This document shows, one piece after another, positions 5,534 to 8,705 of a stretch of 8,705 nucleotides of DNA. The stretch comes from CAZFHL01 sp964519145 (GTDB taxonomy: Bacteria > Patescibacteriota > Minisyncoccia > Phycocordibacterales > WO2-35-19). The position numbers were made by a program, and so were the translations under genes. The notes below the pieces were generated by a model. It ran no database searches and was not told where the DNA came from. It saw only the letters and a program-made list of their open reading frames with translations. The DNA is taken from positions 1-8,705 of the forward strand of contig CAZFHL010000027.1 of NCBI GenBank assembly GCA_964519145.1. The letters run 5' to 3'. The first letter of the stretch is position 1; each line of letters begins with the position of its first letter.

Positions 5534-7348
5534 TTAAACCAATTTAAAATCCAAAGTCTTTCTTTCTATATCAGCAGAAACCAATTTGACACGGACAGGA
5601 TCACCAAGTGAATATTTCTTTTTTGTTTTTAAACCCATAACACAATAATTTTTTTCATCTAAACTATATATATCTCCTTCTATTTCTTTCAATCGAATCA
5701 TACCTTCAATTTTTGTTTCTAAATTTTCTACATATAACCCCCATTCGGTCAAACCAGAAACAACGCAGTCAAATGTTTGACCGAGTTTGTTTTCCATAAA
5801 TTCAACTTGTTTATATTTTATACTTTCTCTTTCTGCTTCAGCCACTACAAGTTCTTGTTCACTGGCCTTTTCAGATATTTTTTGTAAATTAGCCATTTCA
5901 TTTTTTGAAATAGGTAAATTATTTAAATATTGATTTAAAATCCTATGAATCAAAAGATCTGGGTATCTTCTAATAGGGGAGGTGAAATGAGTATAATATC
6001 TAAAAGCCAGACCAAAATGACCTATATTTTTTGTAGAATAAACAGCTTTTGCCATAGACCTTATGGTTGCCGTCTTTATTAAAGATTCAGAAGAATGACC
6101 TTTTATTTCTTCGAGTAAAATATTTATATCTCTTGCTTTTACTTCACCATTATTTATAGGCAAATTGTGCCCCAAGGCTCGTATAAAAATAGATAGATTT
6201 TCTATTTTTTCAATCTTTGGCATATCATGAATACGAAATATAGAAGCTCCACCTTTTTGTTGCATTTTTTGACTTATAAAATATGCTACTTCTCTGTTTG
6301 CAAGAAGCATCCATTCTTCTATCATTTTCATACTTTGAAGTCTTTCTTTTTTATATATCCTGATAGGTTTTTTATTTTTATCCAATTCAAATTTCACTTC
6401 ATCTGTTTCAAATTCAATAGCACCATTTTTTTTATTTTCTTCTCTATAAATATTTGCTAAACGATTCATCTCAAAAAGTGGAGTGGAAAATATTTCTAAA
6501 GAATTTTGTACTTCTCCATTTAAAATNNNNNNNNNNNNNNNNNNNNNNNNNNNNNNNNNNNNNNNNNNNNNNNNNNNNNNNNNNNNNNNNNNNNNNNNNN
6601 NNNNNNNNNNNNNNNNNNNNNNNNNNTTTGGTCTTACAAAATGAGATACATCTGCAATATGAACCCCTATCCTTAATACATTTTCAGATATTTCTTCATA
6701 AGAAAGAGCATCATCAAAATCTTTTGCATCTACAGGGTCTATTGTAAAAGTTAAAATATTTCTAAAATCTCTCCTTTCTTTTAATTTATCATTTTCATTT
6801 TGATTTCTAAATTCTAAAGCCACCTTTTCTGCCTCATCTAAAATCTCTTTGGAAAAATTATAAACTATACCTTTGTCTAAAAGAATAGATTGTATCTCTG
6901 TTTCATGTTCTCCCTTTTTTCCTAAAAGTTCAATTATTTCTCCTTTTGGATTTATATTTGGATTTTGCCAATCACACATTCTGATTAAAGCCTTGTTACC
7001 AGCAACCAAATCTTTAGGATTTTTGATTTCTATACTTCTATAAAATTTAAAATCATCTGGCAATAATACAAAAGAGCCGTTCCTATTTTCTAAAGTACCA
7101 ACAAAACTAGTTTTATTTCTTTCTATGACTCTCAAAACTTTTCCTTTTTTTCTATCTCTGTCTTTGCCTATAACTTCAATCTCTACCTTATCTTTATCTA
7201 AAGCAGTATTTAAATTTTCTTCAAAAATAATGATATCTTCCTCTTTATTATTTCTATTCAATAAATATTCTTCTTTAGTAAAAAAACCTATTGGCTTTTG
7301 AGTTATTTTTATTTGACCAATCAAAGTTTTATTGTGTTTATGATGCAT
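5534..7348 (-). CDS. rnr: Ribonuclease R (RNase II/VacB family), interrupted by an assembly gap
   Basis: RNase R is a processive 3'-to-5' exoribonuclease that degrades structured RNA and takes part in rRNA quality control. Domain order is two N-terminal cold-shock OB folds (about 8-75 and 78-143), the RNB catalytic domain (about 195-520) and a C-terminal S1 domain (about 522-604). The catalytic TIDPVDAKDFDDA (202-214) keeps all four aspartates, D204, D210, D212 and D213, matching E. coli D272, D278, D280 and D281. The basic motif HFTSPIRRYPDLLIHR (454-469) is intact. It lacks the N-terminal helix-turn-helix domain and the Lys-rich C-terminal tail of E. coli RNase R (813 aa). After HFVRP (236-240) come 34 undetermined residues, then ILNGE. 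Comparison with E. coli suggests about 80 residues belong here, so the true protein is probably near 650 aa. The ATG at 7348 gives a short lead into the first OB fold; no Shine-Dalgarno sequence is evident. Confidence 0.93.
   Translation of the reverse strand: MHHKHNKTLIGQIKITQKPIGFFTKEEYLLNRNNKEEDIIIFEENLNTALDKDKVEIEVIGKDRDRKKGKVLRVIERNKTSFVGTLENRNGSFVLLPDDFKFYRSIEIKNPKDLVAGNKALIRMCDWQNPNINPKGEIIELLGKKGEHETEIQSILLDKGIVYNFSKEILDEAEKVALEFRNQNENDKLKERRDFRNILTFTIDPVDAKDFDDALSYEEISENVLRIGVHIADVSHFVRPXXXXXXXXXXXXXXXXXXXXXXXXXXXXXXXXXXILNGEVQNSLEIFSTPLFEMNRLANIYREENKKNGAIEFETDEVKFELDKNKKPIRIYKKERLQSMKMIEEWMLLANREVAYFISQKMQQKGGASIFRIHDMPKIEKIENLSIFIRALGHNLPINNGEVKARDINILLEEIKGHSSESLIKTATIRSMAKAVYSTKNIGHFGLAFRYYTHFTSPIRRYPDLLIHRILNQYLNNLPISKNEMANLQKISEKASEQELVVAEAERESIKYKQVEFMENKLGQTFDCVVSGLTEWGLYVENLETKIEGMIRLKEIEGDIYSLDEKNYCVMGLKTKKKYSLGDPVRVKLVSADIERKTLDFKLV
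6527..6626. other. Assembly gap of exactly 100 N inside rnr
   Basis: One hundred undetermined bases join two contigs or mask a region. A round 100 is the usual placeholder for unknown gap length. The gap removes the part of the RNB domain that normally holds the TSVYLPDRVIPMLPE-type and LCSLNP-type signatures. The reading frame on both sides happens to agree across 100 N. Confidence 0.98.
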
Positions 7349-7389
7349 GATTATAAATATAACACATAATTTAAATATTATTTTATATA

Positions 7390-7398
7390 TGGTATTAT
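7390..7398 (+). promoter_or_regulatory. Possible extended -10 promoter of the 199-aa membrane protein gene
   Basis: TGGTATTAT (7390-7398) matches an extended -10 element (TGnTATnAT-type). It lies 29 bp before the ATG at 7428 in the 79-bp divergent region shared with rnr, which is almost pure A+T. No convincing -35 box is seen, and for rnr I could not single out a promoter. Confidence 0.35.
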
Positions 7399-7427
7399 AT
7401 ATATGATTTATAAATTAATTTAAATAT

Positions 7428-8027
7428 ATGTTTTCAATTGGAGAAGCCATATTGTTTGGATGGCAAAAATTTAAAGAAAATTGGCAGATTGCTATTTTAG
7501 GCACAATCATAATTTTAGTAGTAAATATACTAGGAAATTCAGACAATGCCATAATACTAATTCTTGCCTTAATCATAGGTATGGTTTGGCAAATAGGATT
7601 TATAAAATCCTTTCTTAAAATATGTGACAATATCGAAGTAGGAATATTAAACATATTTACAGAGTTTAGATTACCTTTATTTCTTAAATATATAGCTGTA
7701 TCAATTTTAGTATCTATAATATCTTTGATAGGATTCGTATTTCTTGTTATCCCAGGAGTCATACTTTATACAAGATTGAGTCTTTCAACAATGTATATGC
7801 TTGATAAAAATAGTTCAATCAAAACCGCAATGAAAGAAAGTTGGGAAATGACAAGAGGAAGTTTTTGGAAACTATTTCTTTTTGGATTTACACTATGTCT
7901 TATAAATTTAGTTGGATTTATATTGTTTGGTATAGGATTAATTGTGTCCATACCAGTATCTTTATTTTCTCTTATCTTTATTTACAGAAAATTAATGGGT
8001 GCAAGAGCTGGCATACTAACCACATAA
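7428..8027 (+). CDS. Polytopic membrane protein resembling the YciC/DUF975/GPDPase-membrane-domain group
   Basis: This 199-aa protein is largely hydrophobic, with about five membrane segments (roughly 20-36, 40-58, 85-113, 147-168 and 170-187). The pattern is one I associate with the YciC-like, DUF975 and glycerophosphodiesterase-membrane-domain families: an aromatic amphipathic start (FGWQKFKENW, 10-19), a helix ending in VIPGVILYTRLSL (107-119), then AMKESWEMTRGSFWKLF (134-150) and two tightly spaced C-terminal helices around a GFILFGIGLIVSIPV turn. Members of this group are mostly of unknown role; no catalytic residues are visible. The family link is by eye and unproven. The gene is divergent from rnr and ends at a strong terminator, so it appears to be monocistronic. 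No Shine-Dalgarno sequence precedes the ATG. Confidence 0.8.
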   Translation: MFSIGEAILFGWQKFKENWQIAILGTIIILVVNILGNSDNAIILILALIIGMVWQIGFIKSFLKICDNIEVGILNIFTEFRLPLFLKYIAVSILVSIISLIGFVFLVIPGVILYTRLSLSTMYMLDKNSSIKTAMKESWEMTRGSFWKLFLFGFTLCLINLVGFILFGIGLIVSIPVSLFSLIFIYRKLMGARAGILTT

Positions 8028-8030
8028 CAG

Positions 8031-8068
8031 ATATCAAAAAACCTACCTGCAAATAGGTTTTTTGATAT
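8031..8068. terminator. Hairpin terminator after the 199-aa membrane protein gene
   Basis: A perfect 15-bp stem, ATATCAAAAAACCTA (8031-8045) with TAGGTTTTTTGATAT (8054-8068), has an 8-nt loop. The symmetric A6/T6 tracts next to the short GC-containing core make it a bidirectional-looking terminator. It starts three bases after the stop codon and insulates the rRNA promoter that follows. Confidence 0.85.
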
Positions 8069-8078
8069 TCACAAATAT

Positions 8079-8106
8079 TTGACTTGTTTTTAAAAATGTA
8101 TATACT
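8079..8106 (+). promoter_or_regulatory. Probable main promoter of the rRNA operon
   Basis: TTGACT (8079-8084) and TATACT (8101-8106) each match the consensus at five of six positions and are 16 bp apart. It is the best promoter in the window and is placed 11 bp after a terminator and upstream of 16S, as expected for rRNA transcription. The start would fall near 8113, giving a leader of about 290 nt before mature 16S. Confidence 0.65.
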
Positions 8107-8191
8107 TTATATTACCTCTATTTAGGAGGTATTTATTTAGAACTTTGATAACTTAATATGTTGCTTATAGAGCAACAGAAATATTTAGAGA

Positions 8192-8233
8192 TATTGTCCA
8201 TTTTGAACCCGTGGTAAGGTTTGATGGATAGTA
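8192..8233 (+). other. Long bulged hairpin in the rRNA leader
   Basis: TATTGTCCAT (8192-8201) pairs with ATGGATAGTA (8224-8233), including two G-U pairs. After a two-base bulge (8202-8203), TGAACC (8204-8209) pairs with GGTTTG (8218-8223), again with two G-U pairs. The loop is CGTGGTAA. The result is a near-continuous 16-bp stem. The G-U pairs break symmetry at DNA level, so it looks shaped for folding as RNA from the + strand. No known RNA family came to mind. Confidence 0.45.
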
Positions 8234-8313
8234 GCAAGTCCTTTTTTTACAAATTTTTAGTAAAAAATTTGTAGTGATTTATGTCTATATAAATATAGAT
8301 AAATGAGCTAGTA

Positions 8314-8341
8314 TTGTGAGAAAATATAAATAAATTATACA
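8314..8341 (+). promoter_or_regulatory. Possible second rRNA promoter
   Basis: TTGTGA (8314-8319) and TATACA (8336-8341) are 16 bp apart and would start transcription near 8348, about 55 nt before mature 16S. Tandem rRNA promoters are common in bacteria. The match is weaker than the upstream promoter, and A+T richness makes a chance hit possible. Confidence 0.3.
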
Positions 8342-8403
8342 AATTAGTATTTTTTGTTTTGTTCCGTCTAACAATTTCGAAGAATTTTAAAGTAAACTTC
8401 GTT

Positions 8404-8705
8404 TTATTTTAGAGTTTGATCCTAGCTCAGGATGAACGCTGGCGGCGTGGATAAGGCATGCAAGTCGAACGGACTTTGTTGAATTGAGATTGCGATTATA
8501 TCAAGGTTGATTTTCTCTCAAAGTTAGTGGCGAACGAGGTAGTAATACATAGGAACTTCCCCCAAAGTCGTGAATAATCCATCGAAAGGTGGACTAATAC
8601 ACGATAGTCTCGCAAGAGTAAAGTTTTAACGCTTTGGGAAAGGCCTGTGCGATATCAGCTAGTTGGTAGTGTAATGGACTACCAAGGCTATGACGTCTAG
8701 GGGAG
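8404..8705 (+). rRNA. rrs: 16S ribosomal RNA, 5' part
   Basis: The conserved AGAGTTTGATCC (8411-8422) matches E. coli positions 8-19, placing the mature 5' end near 8404. Next come GATGAACGCTGGCGGCG (8431-8447) and CATGCAAGTCGAACG, then the V1 hairpin in which ACTTTG and CAAAGT pair. V2 follows with GTAGTAATACATAGG and finally ATATCAGCTAGTTGGTAG and GGCTATGACG. The gene is cut by the window edge near E. coli position 285. The bases at 8423-8425 are TAG where most bacteria have TGG. The style fits Parcubacteria-type 16S. No insertion is seen in this part. Confidence 0.95.

Larger units (their letters stand above)
8113..8403 (+). other. Structured 5' leader of the rRNA transcript
   Basis: No gene or known riboswitch was recognised in this stretch, but it holds a series of hairpins. 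TACCTC (8113-8118) pairs with GAGGTA (8126-8131), the loop side carrying AGGAGGT. AATATGTTGCT (8155-8165) pairs with AGCAAC (8171-8176) and ATATT (8181-8185). A long bulged hairpin occupies 8192-8233. Seven T residues follow (8242-8248). TACAAATTTTT (8248-8258) pairs perfectly with 8263-8273. TCTATA (8284-8289) pairs with TATAGA (8294-8299). CGAAG (8378-8382) pairs with CTTCG (8397-8401) just before 16S. The region may guide antitermination, rRNA folding or processing; the sequence does not say which. Confidence 0.5.

Noticed and set aside
6454..6747. Plus-strand open frame across the N gap
   Set aside because: It lies antisense to RNase R and is kept open by undetermined bases; the protein has no recognisable features.
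7841..8056. Second frame overlapping the 199-aa membrane protein
   Set aside because: It is out of frame with a convincing membrane protein, runs into the terminator hairpin and has no ribosome binding site.
8192..8248. Bulged leader hairpin plus T7 tract as an intrinsic terminator or attenuator
   Set aside because: Eight bases (8234-8241) separate the stem from the T run, too far for a standard terminator, and no convincing alternative stem ends at the T tract.
8236..8476. Possible pairing of leader AAGTCC (8236-8241) with 16S GGACTT (8471-8476)
   Set aside because: Six base pairs are expected by chance, and the 16S bases are already used in the V1 hairpin.
1..8705. CRISPR arrays, tRNA genes, integrase or transposase genes
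   Set aside because: No regularly spaced direct repeats, no tRNA cloverleaf and no mobile-element protein were seen in any frame.

Overview
The window is very A+T-rich bacterial DNA that looks like a chromosome segment of a Patescibacteria (CPR) bacterium, most likely Parcubacteria/Nomurabacteria-like. The reasons are an L32 beginning MVVRMRHTKAHT rather than the usual MAVPKRKTS-type start, a 16S 5' end reading GGCGGCGTGGATAAGGCATGCAAGTCGAACG with an A in place of a G inside the 27F primer site, short versions of core proteins (an SMC of 743 aa, an RNase R of about 600-650 aa), and few Shine-Dalgarno sequences. This assignment is inference from recalled family features, not from a search.

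Layout, left to right. Ribosomal protein L32 (+) ends at a strong intrinsic terminator. A separate unit follows: a NusB protein fused to a C-terminal Nudix domain, and RNase III 7 bp downstream. Next comes a 93-bp element with nearly perfect 19-bp inverted ends, then a hairpin terminator shared with a convergent small unknown gene (-). That gene is divergent from smc (+). An unknown two-helix membrane protein (+) follows smc with its own promoter and terminator. RNase R (-) converges on it and is interrupted by a 100-N assembly gap. Divergent from RNase R is a polytopic membrane protein (+) ending at a perfect hairpin. The window closes with a strong promoter, a roughly 290-nt hairpin-rich leader, and the first 300 or so bases of 16S rRNA (+).

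Most of the recognisable genes serve ribosome and RNA metabolism: L32 is a ribosomal part, NusB supports rRNA antitermination, RNase III cuts rRNA precursors, RNase R degrades structured RNA, and the rRNA operon itself starts at the right edge. SMC is the exception, acting in chromosome organisation.

Points most worth a second look: (1) the NusB-Nudix fusion, whose Nudix box has lost two of its four conserved glutamates; (2) a complete SMC ATPase head with shortened arms, no recognisable hinge and no cysteine; (3) a structured rRNA leader containing an AGGAGGT sequence and a long bulged hairpin; (4) the 93-bp inverted-repeat element after rnc; (5) evidence that the 100-N gap stands for about 240 bp of missing RNase R sequence.
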